DNA from: Lactiplantibacillus plantarum EGD-AQ4
GTDB lineage: Bacteria; Bacillota; Bacilli; Lactobacillales; Lactobacillaceae
DNA: 64,000 nucleotides
Direction of reading: 5' to 3'
NCBI RefSeq assembly: GCF_000463075.2
Contig: NZ_AVAQ01000050.1
Location: 1-64,000 of the forward strand
Shown: positions 47,144 to 56,422 of the stretch, piece by piece
Position numbering within the stretch: position 1 is the stretch's first letter
How the letters are laid out: every line of letters starts with the position of its first letter
Notes under the pieces: generated by a model
Database searches by the model: none
Told to the model about the DNA's origin: nothing
What the model saw: the letters and a program-made list of their open reading frames with translations, nothing else
Translations under genes and position numbers: made by a program

Positions 47144-48352
47144 TTATTCATTCAGTTCTACAGAAATCTGATTGAACAGAACCAGCATGATTGCCGCAAT
47201 CAAGTAAAATGCGCCGCCGACCAGCAAGACACTAGTCACCCCGAACACACCGATCAATACGGGAATCCCTAGTAGCCCAATTGGCTGTGACAAGTTCATC
47301 AGCGCAAAGTAGCTGTTAAAAATAACTCCTAATTTCGATTGCGGCACCTTATTTTGAATGATTGTTTTCGATGAAATATTGAAGAACGGAATGACGATTC
47401 CCAATCCAGCTAGCCCCAGTAACGCCACTGGTAACGAATGGGCACTCCCGAAGATGGCCAAGGTGACTGGCACTAACAGCAACGACGTTTGAATCAAGCG
47501 GCTCATTGGGAATTTGGTGCACAGAAACTTATACGTTAACGACCCAATTAAGAAGCCCAGCGAATAAAATGATTCCAGTAACCCAGTCGTTTTGGCATTG
47601 TCAAAAATCTGATAGGCCACTTGGGTTAAATAAACATTCATCGGCGCCAGTAAAATATTAAACAAGATTGCTGAAAAATAGACGGGAACGATATAAGGAA
47701 ACATCGACAAAAAATCCTTAACGATCTTAAAACTATTCCACATTGAGGTAGATTGAGCCGCAGTTGCTGCAAGCCCATCCGTAGCCGTGTTGGTGGGTGG
47801 GATATGTAAAAACATCAACAGCGCCATCACTACTATGTACGAGACAAAATCAAACAAAAACAATGCTGTAAATGGTAAAAAGCTGATGAAATAGGTAACG
47901 ATGATTCCTGAGAAAAGATTAGCGGCAGTCATGGCACCACTGATTGACGCATTGATATCATTGAAGTCTGACTTATCAAATAAATACACGGTCACCTTGG
48001 TAATACACGGCGCATAGATGTCAGAAATCACTGAATACACCACCGCCAACGCGACCAATAAGACGAATGAATGCACTTGGAAATAGTCCATGGCGGCCAC
48101 ACATAGAATTGCCAGGGCCGCTAAGAAGCTAGAGACCAGCAATAAACGTTTTTCATCACGCCTCGAGTCAATCAGATAACCAATCGGCGTTGCAAGGATC
48201 ACTTGCGGAATAAACAAGAAGAACGAGTAAATTCCGACGTAGATCGCATTCTTGTACCAAGTCGTGACTAAGATAATTAAGGCAATTCGGGAAAATGCCG
48301 TGCCAAAATTATTGATAAACTGACTAACCAAGATAATTCTTTTGTTGCTCAT
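47144..48352 (-). CDS. MFS exporter (MFS_3/multidrug type)
   Basis: A 402-residue protein with about 12 TM segments and the loop motif GYLIDSRRDEKRLLL after TM2, typical of drug-efflux MFS members (MefA/TMEM-like). Likely exports a toxic or signalling compound. First gene of the operon with the ABC exporter, preceded by a 190-nt leader with a short reading frame and hairpins. AAAGGAGGACGAC before the ATG. Confidence 0.83.
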   Translation of the reverse strand: MSNKRIILVSQFINNFGTAFSRIALIILVTTWYKNAIYVGIYSFFLFIPQVILATPIGYLIDSRRDEKRLLLVSSFLAALAILCVAAMDYFQVHSFVLLVALAVVYSVISDIYAPCITKVTVYLFDKSDFNDINASISGAMTAANLFSGIIVTYFISFLPFTALFLFDFVSYIVVMALLMFLHIPPTNTATDGLAATAAQSTSMWNSFKIVKDFLSMFPYIVPVYFSAILFNILLAPMNVYLTQVAYQIFDNAKTTGLLESFYSLGFLIGSLTYKFLCTKFPMSRLIQTSLLLVPVTLAIFGSAHSLPVALLGLAGLGIVIPFFNISSKTIIQNKVPQSKLGVIFNSYFALMNLSQPIGLLGIPVLIGVFGVTSVLLVGGAFYLIAAIMLVLFNQISVELNE

Positions 48353-48357
48353 TTAGT

Positions 48358-48571
48358 CGTCCTCCTTTCTAAAACGACCCGCTAAGCCGATGGCGGAAGT
48401 CCCCAGTAAAGCACGTCACTAACACGCTTTTCATAATTACCGAGGCTCTCATACTGAGGATCTGGTCAATCCGACGATGCTATTCCGAAAGTTCAGACTC
48501 TCAAATAAAGAGCCTGCTTGTACATCACTCCTTTTAGCGTTAGATGTGATTATAATAGCACTAAACACATC
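48358..48571 (-). promoter_or_regulatory. Promoter and structured leader of the exporter operon
   Basis: A TATAAT lies inside an inverted repeat GATGTG-N17-CACATC (48543-48571), a possible operator. The transcript would have a leader of about 190 nt. It contains a 10-codon frame (48493-48525, MYKQALYLRV) behind AAGGAG, then several hairpins, including GCGG/CCGC with GTTTT next to the MFS ribosome site. This resembles antibiotic-inducible leaders, but I cannot assign a known riboswitch class. Confidence 0.45.
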
Positions 48572-48767
48572 GTAATCAAATAACATTTTAACCTAATTGC
48601 AATTTTTCTTATCGTTTGCCCGTACATCTACTTATCATGCCAGTCCAACTGCCCGGGAGTAGGCACCAAGCAAGTGCACAACTGGTAACCGCGTAACAAC
48701 AGCTTATCAGAGATTTTTGCGCACGGTTTTGCCAATTTTTTCAGCCGATACGTCAATAATTTGGGAC

Positions 48768-48816
48768 AAAAAAAACAACCAGGACCTGCCATCATTTGAT
48801 GACATATCCTGGTTGT
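48768..48816 (-). terminator. Leftward terminator
   Basis: AACCAGGATATGTCATCA pairs with the complement TGATGGCAGGTCCTGGTT on the minus strand, followed by eight Ts. Confidence 0.88.
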
Positions 48817-48854
48817 GATTAGCATTTCACAGTTAACTTACTGTGATGCCCTGC

Positions 48855-49103
48855 TTATTCTTCTTTAGGAATCCGTTTTTCAACATGATATTGCCGTGCC
48901 TCTGGTCGTGGCGTATCCGCTGAAAGGAGATCATCCGCATAAAACACTGAATAGCCGTGGTCTTGTTCTAGTGGTCGCGCAATCATTAGGCCGCGTTTAC
49001 GACCATGGCGGGCATTATAAATGTCCGCACTACGCAGCGCTTCATTGTAATCGTGGGATTCTGAAATTGCGTCGCCGGGATTAAATAAGACATTTTCATC
49101 CAT
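48855..49103 (-). CDS. Conserved small hydrophilic protein, unknown
   Basis: An 82-residue, charged protein (MDENVLFNPGDAISESHDYN; later HGRKRGLMIARPLEQDHGYS). No TM or signal. AAAGGGGC upstream and a dedicated terminator support a real gene. Function unknown. Confidence 0.7.
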   Translation of the reverse strand: MDENVLFNPGDAISESHDYNEALRSADIYNARHGRKRGLMIARPLEQDHGYSVFYADDLLSADTPRPEARQYHVEKRIPKEE

Positions 49104-49164
49104 ATACCGTCAGCCCCTTTCTGAGTATCTTAATTATACACGCTGGCACCATGCCAAAGAAAGT

Positions 49165-50577
49165 TTAAAGATTGATGTCGACGTTATACGTTAATTTGGA
49201 TAGCGTCAACCCCTTCGTGACCAGTTGTCCAATCAAAGCTTGGGCCTTGTCACGCATCGTGGCTACCATCACTTTGTCTTGTTCCGTTAAGAAGGCCGTC
49301 AGTTCGTCTCCAGATAACTTAGCGGCCTGCTTGTCCGTTTCAGCGACAAATTGACCTAGTTCGATGCGGCATTCCTTCAAATAGTCGATGTCATCTTGAA
49401 CAAAGTCAGCGTAGTGTGATTCAACAATCATTGATAACGTCCGATACAACCAGTAGGCACTCTTCATATCGTGCTTCAACGGCGTATTGGCGAAGCTCGG
49501 GTCAGTCTCAGTCACGTTGGCATGGAATGGAAGATATGGCGCAAACGCAGGCACCCCAAAGGTCATCCACATGATGGCACTCTGTTCTTCAGGGACATCG
49601 TTACGAATCTGCATCACGTGCGAATTTTGGGTCCGGTTCATTGAAATTGGCCGGAACTTCTTCGCTTCTGGCGTATTTAAAAATGGATCGTACTTGGTCT
49701 CGTTGTAGTGAGAACCTAGCACGAATTCGACATCCGCCACTGAGATTTTCTTAGCAGCATGACAAATAAATGGCAGTTCACTCGATTGTGGGTCCTGTTC
49801 GATTTCAGGATTGAAGTACCGTTGGCCATACCAGACCCGTGGCGTATTGTAGTGACGGTCCTTTTCATTGTCGGTCCCAAAAATATGCCGGAAATTGAAG
49901 CCTTCCTTATCAGGATTCAAATGGTGTTCTTCGACAAATTCTTGAATACCGTCTGACCACATGAAGTTATCAGGGTCATCGAAATCCACCCACTGAATCG
50001 CCACTTGATTGGCAGCGACGGCGTAAGCATCGTCCGGAATCCGTTGTGCGACCCAATGATGACCAGTCACGATTTCCATATACCACACATCGTCTTTATC
50101 ATTGAACAAGACGCCGTTGCCTTCTGGTGAGCCATACTTGGCAATTAATTGGCCCAAATATTCGACCCCGCCTCGCGCTGAATCAATGAATGGTGTGACC
50201 ATCGTTGGGAGGGAATCTTCCGCTAAGCCATTGGGAACAAAGGGATCAAAGGTCAACGTATGTTCATTTCCGTAGACACTTTCAGTTGCCGATACCCCTA
50301 CGTTTTTTTCATTAAACCCGTTTTCTTCAAAGACCCCTTTTTCGGCAACTTCAATATTAGGTACCGCTTGATAACGGTAGCCATCCGCTGGAAGTGGCGC
50401 AGTAAAGCCATTCTTACCGGACGTCAACGTCTCGTGGCGACCGTGAACGGCGGGGTGAACAATGAACTTTTGCGGCGTAATCGGCATAAACGTATCATCG
50501 TTACGGGCAATCATCGTTGACCCGTCAACTGAGGCCTTTTTCCCGACTAAAATGGTGGTACAAGCTTGTTCGTACAT
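49165..50577 (-). CDS. pepD: C69-family dipeptidase (PepD)
   Basis: A 470-residue Ntn-hydrolase of peptidase family C69. Short N terminus MYEQA then Cys6, the presumed autocatalytic nucleophile, followed by TTILVGKKASVDGSTMIARN. It cleaves a broad range of dipeptides in the cytoplasm, a normal part of amino acid supply in lactobacilli. The start at 50577 has AGGAG 9 nt upstream; ATG 50583 is also possible. Confidence 0.9.
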   Translation of the reverse strand: MYEQACTTILVGKKASVDGSTMIARNDDTFMPITPQKFIVHPAVHGRHETLTSGKNGFTAPLPADGYRYQAVPNIEVAEKGVFEENGFNEKNVGVSATESVYGNEHTLTFDPFVPNGLAEDSLPTMVTPFIDSARGGVEYLGQLIAKYGSPEGNGVLFNDKDDVWYMEIVTGHHWVAQRIPDDAYAVAANQVAIQWVDFDDPDNFMWSDGIQEFVEEHHLNPDKEGFNFRHIFGTDNEKDRHYNTPRVWYGQRYFNPEIEQDPQSSELPFICHAAKKISVADVEFVLGSHYNETKYDPFLNTPEAKKFRPISMNRTQNSHVMQIRNDVPEEQSAIMWMTFGVPAFAPYLPFHANVTETDPSFANTPLKHDMKSAYWLYRTLSMIVESHYADFVQDDIDYLKECRIELGQFVAETDKQAAKLSGDELTAFLTEQDKVMVATMRDKAQALIGQLVTKGLTLSKLTYNVDINL

Positions 50578-50838
50578 CAGCATATCTCTCCTGTCTTTTA
50601 TTATCGATTATCAATACCAATGATACACGCTCTGCGCGAAAAAACCACCATTGGGAAAACGCTGACAACTAAATTTGACTGGATTTTAAGGTCTGGCGGT
50701 GGTTGCTGGGGCCAGGCCGCTTAGTATACCGAAATATTTAGGCGCCATGCTTATTTGTTGAAACTAAAAAATATCGAGGCAGACTGCAGTTCCTACCTCA
50801 TCATCAATAACTTGCTTCAGCTTGCAACGCCACACCCA

Positions 50839-51093
50839 TCACTGTCGATCACTTTCTGCTAACATTTGAAGCGTTTTGGCATACTTCTTTTTAGCATACG
50901 CCACCGCTGTCCAGAACTCGGAATCAGACATTTTCTTTATCGGCTCTTCCGCCCGCGTGAGCACTAATTTATTATCCGCTGTCAGTTCCAGTTCAACTTG
51001 ACTGCCAGCAGTTAACTGCAACCGTTCCGCCATTTCAGCTGGAATAGTCACGGCCAATCCGTCATCTATTTTAATTACTTTGCTGTCTTTCAT
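50839..51093 (-). CDS. AbrB/MazE-type DNA-binding protein, paralog 1
   Basis: An 84-residue protein: a swapped-hairpin AbrB domain (DDGLAVTIPAEMAERLQL) in the first 50 residues, then a charged helix ending QMLAESDRQ. It is 47 of 50 residues identical to the neighbour at 51294 in the domain, but differs in the tail. MazE-like antitoxins pair with MazF, yet no toxin gene is seen here. Confidence 0.8.
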   Translation of the reverse strand: MKDSKVIKIDDGLAVTIPAEMAERLQLTAGSQVELELTADNKLVLTRAEEPIKKMSDSEFWTAVAYAKKKYAKTLQMLAESDRQ

Positions 51094-51293
51094 GTTGCTA
51101 CACCTTTCGTTAGATGATAATCGTTTGATACTCAGAAAGAACTGAATGCGTTAGTGTTGCTACATTATCGCCGGCTATCGCATCGCTATATCTCACCTAT
51201 TTGCAAAAACACCTTGTACAGTTTCCGTCGATTCAAGTTTCCATTTACGACTTGCAAGGCTAAACATTAATGTCTCAAAAAGTCATCCACAAC

Positions 51294-51545
51294 TTATTGG
51301 TCACTCGCTGCCAACATTTGCAGCACTCTGCCGTATTTCTGCATGGCATGTTCAACCGCCGCCACGTACTTGGGATCAGTCGGCGTCAACGGCGATTCTT
51401 CCGCCCGCGTGAGCACTAATTTATGATCCGCGGTCAGTTCCAGTTCGACTTGACTGCCAGCCGTTAACTGCAACCGTTCCGCCATCTCCGCTGGAATAGT
51501 CACGGCTAATCCGTCATCTACATTAATTACTTTGCTGTCTTTCAT
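51294..51545 (-). CDS. AbrB/MazE-type DNA-binding protein, paralog 2
   Basis: An 83-residue copy of the previous gene with the same N-terminal AbrB domain (only three differences in the first 50) and a diverged C-terminal half (SPLTPTDPKYVAAVEHAMQK). Each copy has its own ribosome site (AAGGTG or AAAGGTG) and a 200-bp gap lies between them. No toxin gene nearby. Confidence 0.8.
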   Translation of the reverse strand: MKDSKVINVDDGLAVTIPAEMAERLQLTAGSQVELELTADHKLVLTRAEESPLTPTDPKYVAAVEHAMQKYGRVLQMLAASDQ

Positions 51546-51692
51546 GCGACCTCACCTTCCATTGAACGATAACCGTTAATACCAACAAATCTGAATGATT
51601 TAGTTTTATCATATTTTGGCCCTTTTTATAACTAATTTGTCTCACTATTTCCAAAATATCGACATTCAAAGTAATCATCCGTTTAACGGCCA

Positions 51693-52017
51693 TCATTCTA
51701 GGTGTTCACGACCGACTGGGCTGAGCGGCTGTAATTCCGGGTCGGTGGCCATATCTTTCTGGTAATTATAATTCTGCCAATCTGGGTCACTAAAAATATT
51801 TGGTCGGCCACCGGGTTCGACCGAATTGGCGGATTGCTAATGCCTTTTGAAGCGTCCTGATAGTCGCCATACCAATAATTATTTGCCAGTCCAATTTAAT
51901 TTCGTAAATTTGTTTGTACAAATTGATGTGACTAGCACCGAACAGGCACCCCAACTTGCCGTAATTAGCGCCACAACAGCATTTATCCCCATTGATTGCC
52001 ATAAAAATCCATATCAA
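51693..52017 (-). pseudogene. Frameshifted gene remnant
   Basis: Protein-like sequence passes through three frames in order. First a Cys-rich, hydrophobic N-terminal part reading SHINLYKQIYEIKLDW, then NYWYGDYQDASKGISNPP in a second frame. Last, NSVEPGGRPNIFSDPDWQNY ending GREHLE at a TGA at 51693. No single frame is intact. It looks like a small exported or membrane protein gene broken by at least two frameshifts; family not recognised. Confidence 0.5.
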
Positions 52018-52117
52018 AAAGGACCATATTAGTTATTGAATTCCATAAATCTTTTCGTAATCTAATCAATAATTCTTAAATTTGAAAAATCGTCATCACA
52101 TTTTCTTCACAATTCGT

Positions 52118-52369
52118 TGTTATGATGTAATCATAGCAATTAAGGATCCCCCTCCAAGATTGCTACTATAATAATTAACATTCTTTTCATTTACTCCTCC
52201 AAAGTAATGAAATCCGTCAAAGCGTAACAACTTTGACAGCTTGGTGAGCGGCATGTGAACGTCCCCCCGCTTATATGAATAAACGCTCATCAAGTTATCA
52301 GCATATGATTCCCCGTCGTATGCTGACCTACTCCTTTTGACCTTCGTATTCCCGTACGAAGGTTTTTTT
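52118..52369 (+). ncRNA. Candidate structured small RNA
   Basis: An extended -10 promoter (TG-T-TATGAT, 52118-52126) would start a transcript near 52133. Four stems follow: TAGCAAT (52134-52140) with ATTGCTA (52159-52165); GTCAAAG (52216-52222) with CTTTGAC (52231-52237); an 11-bp stem CTTGGTGAGCG (52240-52250) with CGCTCATCAAG (52284-52294, one G-U pair) around an inner GCGG/CCGC; and CAGCATA (52299-52305) with TATGCTG (52319-52325). A classic terminator, CCTTCGTA / TACGAAGG plus seven Ts, ends it at 52369. No known RNA family recognised. The opposing 85-codon minus frame is probably a by-product. Confidence 0.65.
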
Positions 52370-52565
52370 GTGTCCAAATTACAGCGCGACCATAATAGTT
52401 AGTCTTGCCGCGAAACGACTTTTTCATTGGTATGGCGCACATTATCTATCACATCAGCCGAAGTAACACGAGCACTGTCTCACAGGGATTAAAAGTCGCA
52501 CCCCTATCAATCTCACTGAAAACAGCTTATAATTTAATTATCATCACATTAAAGGTGGGTCATCT

Positions 52566-52766
52566 ATGCAAGAGGGATACTTAGATCAGCGCTTAATCGG
52601 CCAGCGCTTCATTCTCAAACCGACCGATTTAACCGATGGCGTCGCATTCTATGGCATCTTTTACCATTTGCACGCCGCAACGCCACTTCACGCTGGCGAT
52701 ACCGTCGAAATTACGGCGGTCAGCGCGCACGGCTTAACGGTAACGATCGTCGCGCCACAACAATAG
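52566..52766 (+). CDS. Short NfeD-like OB-fold protein
   Basis: A 66-residue soluble protein. LIGQRFILKPTDLTDGVAFYGI ... AGDTVEITAVSAHGLTVTIVAPQ matches the C-terminal OB domain of NfeD proteins without their membrane part. NfeD proteins pair with SPFH proteins and probably assist membrane-domain organisation. AAAGGTGGG before the ATG; the SPFH gene follows 12 nt later. Confidence 0.8.
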   Translation: MQEGYLDQRLIGQRFILKPTDLTDGVAFYGIFYHLHAATPLHAGDTVEITAVSAHGLTVTIVAPQQ

Positions 52767-52778
52767 GGGGATTTTATT

Positions 52779-53678
52779 ATGGTAGGCATCATCGTTGCAA
52801 TCATCATCATTTGCTTAGTCATCCTGATTCTCGCCGCATCCATCCGCATCATTACGCAACCTAATCAAGGGGTCGTTTTGACTTTTGGTAAATTCGAGCG
52901 GGTACTCAGTTCTGGCTTCCACTTCATCAAGCCATTCATTTCACGTATCATCACCGTAAACACCGCGCAAACGCCGGTCGATCTGAATCAACAAGTCGTG
53001 ATTACGAAGGATAACGCCGAGATCTCGGTTAAAATCTCACTCAAATACCATGTCACTAATATTGAGGATTTCGTCTTCAAAAACGAAGACTCGGTCCGCA
53101 GTATGATCCAAGATACACGGGCCGCATTGCGAGGGATCATTGGGAACAAAGAATTAAACGAGGTTTTGAACGGAACGCAGGAAATCAACGCCGCCCTGTT
53201 CAAAGAAATCTCATCCGTGACAGCTGGTTATGGGCTGAACGTCGACCGGGTCAACATCGATTCCGTCAATCCCTCCGCTGACATTCAAGCTTCAATGAAC
53301 AAGCTGTTGCAAGCCACCCGGGAACGGGACGCGACCATCGCCACCGCTGAAGGGAAGAGTAAGTCGATCACGCTGGAAAACGAAGCCAATAACCGCGCGT
53401 TATTAGCAACGAACAAGGCGCAAAATGAGGCACTGGTGAACAGCGCTAAAGCGAAGGCCACCGCGGTCCAAACTGAGGCCGACGCCGATGCTTATCGGAC
53501 CCGCATTTTGAATGAAGCCCTGGCCCAGTCGTCAGAAAACTACTTCATCTTCCAAAACACCGAGGCCGTCAAAGCTTTAGCTGACGGTTCCGCTAACACA
53601 GTCGTCTTGCCAAACCAGACTTTAGATAGCTTAGGCCTGATTCCCGCACTCACCAAAGTCGGTAAATCCACGAAGTAA
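52779..53678 (+). CDS. SPFH/stomatin-family membrane scaffold protein
   Basis: A 299-residue protein: one N-terminal TM (residues 3-23), then an SPFH domain (IITQPNQGVVLTFGKFERVL onward), a long alanine- and glutamate-rich helix (about 185-245) and a C-terminal YFIFQNTEAVKALADGS motif as in stomatin/QmcA proteins. These oligomerise in membrane microdomains and may affect proteases or membrane fluidity. Second gene of the pair with nfeD-like; strong terminator follows. Confidence 0.9.
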   Translation: MVGIIVAIIIICLVILILAASIRIITQPNQGVVLTFGKFERVLSSGFHFIKPFISRIITVNTAQTPVDLNQQVVITKDNAEISVKISLKYHVTNIEDFVFKNEDSVRSMIQDTRAALRGIIGNKELNEVLNGTQEINAALFKEISSVTAGYGLNVDRVNIDSVNPSADIQASMNKLLQATRERDATIATAEGKSKSITLENEANNRALLATNKAQNEALVNSAKAKATAVQTEADADAYRTRILNEALAQSSENYFIFQNTEAVKALADGSANTVVLPNQTLDSLGLIPALTKVGKSTK

Positions 53679-53705
53679 TTGACTTATTGATCATCTGCAT
53701 CACTT

Positions 53706-53746
53706 AAAAGTCCTCAAATGGCGCGTTGCCACTTGAGGACTTTTTT
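53706..53746 (+). terminator. Terminator of the SPFH operon
   Basis: AAGTCCTCAAATGG and GCCACTTGAGGACTT around a short loop, then TTTT. Confidence 0.88.
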
Positions 53747-53883
53747 GACTTATCAAACGATTAGTCACACCACCACGCTTCGTTAAACTGGTTATTATCA
53801 ATTTTGTAAACCTTTCCGTTAGGTTTCGTCGGTCAATTAGGTTAGAATTAGGTTGTGCAAAACCATACTTAGAGGTGTTAATA

Positions 53884-55200
53884 TTGAATCAACCTTGGCA
53901 AACTGCTTGGCCAGAGCGGATTAGTTACGGGCTTAGCGATGCCGCGGATAACTTAGTCTTTCAGATGATGACCACTTACTTACTATTCTTCTACACGGAC
54001 GTCTACGGACTTTCGACGAGTGCCGCCGCGATTTTATTCGTCGTTGCGCGCTTGGCCGATGTCGTCGAAAGTCTGATTATCGGTGTCATGATTGACCATA
54101 CCCATTCGCGCTTCGGTAAAAGTCGCCCATTTTTCTTATGGTACGCATTACCCTACGTCCTGTTTGCAGTCCTGACCTTTGTCACCCCTGACTTTGGTGC
54201 GACTGGTAAACTCGTGTGGGCGTATGTCACCTACCTCGGATTAGGCTTCTTTTATACTGCCGTTAACTTACCGATCACATCCATTTTACCGGCACTCTCG
54301 AAAAATGAGCGCGAATTGACACTGCTCGGCGTGATTCGCCAATTTTTCGGCAGTAGTGTCCAAATTATCGTCGCCGTCTTTACCTTACCGCTAGTCGCAT
54401 TATTCGGTCAGGGCAACCAGCAACGGGGCTTTTTACTCACCATCGTCTTATTCGGCATCATTTCATTAGTGTTGATACTGAACACGTTCTTTCAAGTTAA
54501 AGAACGCTTTAGTCAGCCAGAGCGCCCGCACCAATCACTCAGCGCGGTCTGGGGCATGCTCAAACAAAACCAACCCTGGTTTATTTTATCGAGCGTTATT
54601 TTACTCTACTGGCTAACGACTGCGATCAAGAATCAGACGACCATTTACTACTTCAAATACCTGATTGAACGCGAAGACTTGGTCCCAGTCGTTAATGGCT
54701 TCACGTTTGCGTCACTGATCGGCGTGATTCTGATTGTTCGACTCGCGAACCACCATGGCAAAAAGAATACCATGTTGGCCGGTATCGCGATTGCGGCTGT
54801 CGGACAGCTCATTCTCGGACTCGGAACAGCCATCAATCAGTTGACGCTCGTCTTCGGTGGCACCCTCATCAATGCCGTGGGTAACGGGCTCATTATCGGG
54901 CTAGTCTCCATCATGATTGCCGACACGATTCGTTACGGTACTGCCCTGGGCATTCAAGCGGAAGGCATCTTGGCCTCTACCGATGACTTCGGCGTGAACG
55001 TCGGCTTAGGTCTGGGCGGCTTAGTTACTGCCGGTCTCTTTCATCTGAGCGGCTACACCGCCAACCACGCGCAAAACATCGCCACGCAGCATATGATTAC
55101 ATTGAACTACGCTTGGCTCCCGCTGTTACTCTACGTCATCATGTTCCTCGTTTTGATTTTCTACAATGAACGCCAACTACAAGACGCAATTGACGCTTAA
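53884..55200 (+). CDS. GPH-family sugar:cation symporter
   Basis: A 438-residue protein with 12 TM segments of the glycoside-pentoside-hexuronide family. Family marks: RISYGLSDAADNLVFQMM at the start, ARLADVVESLIIGVMIDHTH and, after it, the RFGKSRPF loop. It takes up a sugar or glycoside with H+ or Na+; the substrate cannot be read, and no sugar hydrolase gene is next to it. The start is read as TTG at 53884 behind AGAGGTG; GTG at 53875 is the alternative. Confidence 0.85.
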   Translation: MNQPWQTAWPERISYGLSDAADNLVFQMMTTYLLFFYTDVYGLSTSAAAILFVVARLADVVESLIIGVMIDHTHSRFGKSRPFFLWYALPYVLFAVLTFVTPDFGATGKLVWAYVTYLGLGFFYTAVNLPITSILPALSKNERELTLLGVIRQFFGSSVQIIVAVFTLPLVALFGQGNQQRGFLLTIVLFGIISLVLILNTFFQVKERFSQPERPHQSLSAVWGMLKQNQPWFILSSVILLYWLTTAIKNQTTIYYFKYLIEREDLVPVVNGFTFASLIGVILIVRLANHHGKKNTMLAGIAIAAVGQLILGLGTAINQLTLVFGGTLINAVGNGLIIGLVSIMIADTIRYGTALGIQAEGILASTDDFGVNVGLGLGGLVTAGLFHLSGYTANHAQNIATQHMITLNYAWLPLLLYVIMFLVLIFYNERQLQDAIDA

Positions 55201-55202
55201 CT

Positions 55203-55252
55203 AAAAACATGAGGTCCGTCGCCACTTAGTTGGGTTGCGGACCTCATGTTTT
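55203..55252. terminator. Bidirectional terminator
   Basis: AAAAACATGAGGTCCG and its complement flank an 18-nt loop. Confidence 0.85.
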
Positions 55253-55277
55253 TGGTTGAGTGGATTTCAAACACTGT

Positions 55278-55441
55278 GCTAGTTCTTAAGTTCAAAATCA
55301 ACCAGCTTAGAAACGCTGGAAACAAACCGAGTTAATGTAAACCTGCAGTCATGGATTCGTCCGGCTTCCAGGCATCCTGGGCAACGGCCGTGACGTGGTG
55401 GGCACAGGTTTGAATTGCCAACCCACGCCTCAAACACTGAT
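55278..55441 (+). repeat. A/C element fragment (module C)
   Basis: Begins CTAGTTCTTAAGTTCAAAA and includes CCGGCTTCCAGGCATCCTGG and GTGGTGGGCACAGGTTTGAA. It is a close inverse copy of 17240-17401. Confidence 0.8.
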
Positions 55442-55511
55442 ATCATCTAACTGCTTCATCAGAATCCAAATTTCGCCATTTTTCACCCTACCAACCCTAA
55501 AAACTGCATGA

Positions 55512-55546
55512 AAAAAGCCGGCTCCGAAGAGTCGACTTTTTCTGAA
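55512..55546 (-). terminator. Terminator of fba
   Basis: AGTCGACTC, TTCG loop, GAGCCGGCT, then six Ts on the minus strand. Confidence 0.85.
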
Positions 55547-55558
55547 TCAAAAATCCAA

Positions 55559-56422
55559 TTATTTAACAGCTGGAGTCTTGAACCAGCCAATACGTGATGT
55601 AACAACATCAACGATGGCTTTCTTACCAGGTGCCAATAACTTACGAGGATCGTAGCCTTTACCGATTTGGTCTGCGCCAGATTCGATGTAAGCACGAGTT
55701 GCATTGGCAAAAGCAACTTGGTTTTCGGTGTTAACGTTAACCTTGCTAATACCCAATTCAACAGCCTTAACGATTTGGTCCTTAGGAATACCAGAACCAC
55801 CGTGAAGTACCAATGGCATCTTAACGGCTTCTGAGATTTCTTGAAGACGATCGAAGTGTAAGCCAGTCCAGTTTTCTGGGTACTTGCCGTGGATGTTACC
55901 AATCCCAGCGGCTAAGATGTCGATACCAGTGTCAGCTAAAGTCTTAGCTTCTTCAACATCAGCTAATTCACCTTCACCGATGATACCGTCTTCTTCACCA
56001 CCAATTGAACCAACTTCGGCTTCAACAGAGATGCCCTTAGCATGAGCTAATTTGACGATTTCCTTAGTCTTTTCTAAGTTTTCGGCAAATGGTAAGTCAT
56101 GGCCATCAAACATAACTGATGAGTAACCAACTTCGATACATTCCTTGGCAGCTTCGTAGTTACCGTGGTCTAAGTGCATAACAACAGGAACAGTGATGTT
56201 CATGCTTTCCATTTCATCAGCAACTAAGTCCATAACGAGCTTGTAGCCACCCATGTACTTAGCAGCACCCATTGAAACTTGGATAATAACTGGGGTGTTA
56301 GTGTCTTGAGCACCCTTCAAGATGCAACGAGTCCATTCAAGGTTGTTTGTGTTGAACGCACCAATAGCATAATGGTTCTTGTATGCGTCTTGTGTCATAT
56401 CAACAGCATTTACAAATGACAT
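55559..56422 (-). CDS. fba: Class II fructose-bisphosphate aldolase
   Basis: A 287-residue zinc aldolase cleaving fructose 1,6-bisphosphate to glyceraldehyde 3-phosphate and dihydroxyacetone phosphate. Zinc and substrate motifs: VMHLDHGNYE near residue 80, GNIHGKYP near 175, LHGGSGIP near 205 and VNVNTENQ near 228. The gene uses a narrow set of preferred codons, unlike its neighbours, consistent with very high expression. TAGGAGGG before the ATG; single gene with its own terminator. Confidence 0.96.
   Translation of the reverse strand: MSFVNAVDMTQDAYKNHYAIGAFNTNNLEWTRCILKGAQDTNTPVIIQVSMGAAKYMGGYKLVMDLVADEMESMNITVPVVMHLDHGNYEAAKECIEVGYSSVMFDGHDLPFAENLEKTKEIVKLAHAKGISVEAEVGSIGGEEDGIIGEGELADVEEAKTLADTGIDILAAGIGNIHGKYPENWTGLHFDRLQEISEAVKMPLVLHGGSGIPKDQIVKAVELGISKVNVNTENQVAFANATRAYIESGADQIGKGYDPRKLLAPGKKAIVDVVTSRIGWFKTPAVK

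Noticed and set aside
52120-52377. 85-codon minus frame
   Set aside because: It lies opposite the structured RNA, has no good ribosome site and ends in low-complexity sequence; kept only as a test of the RNA call.
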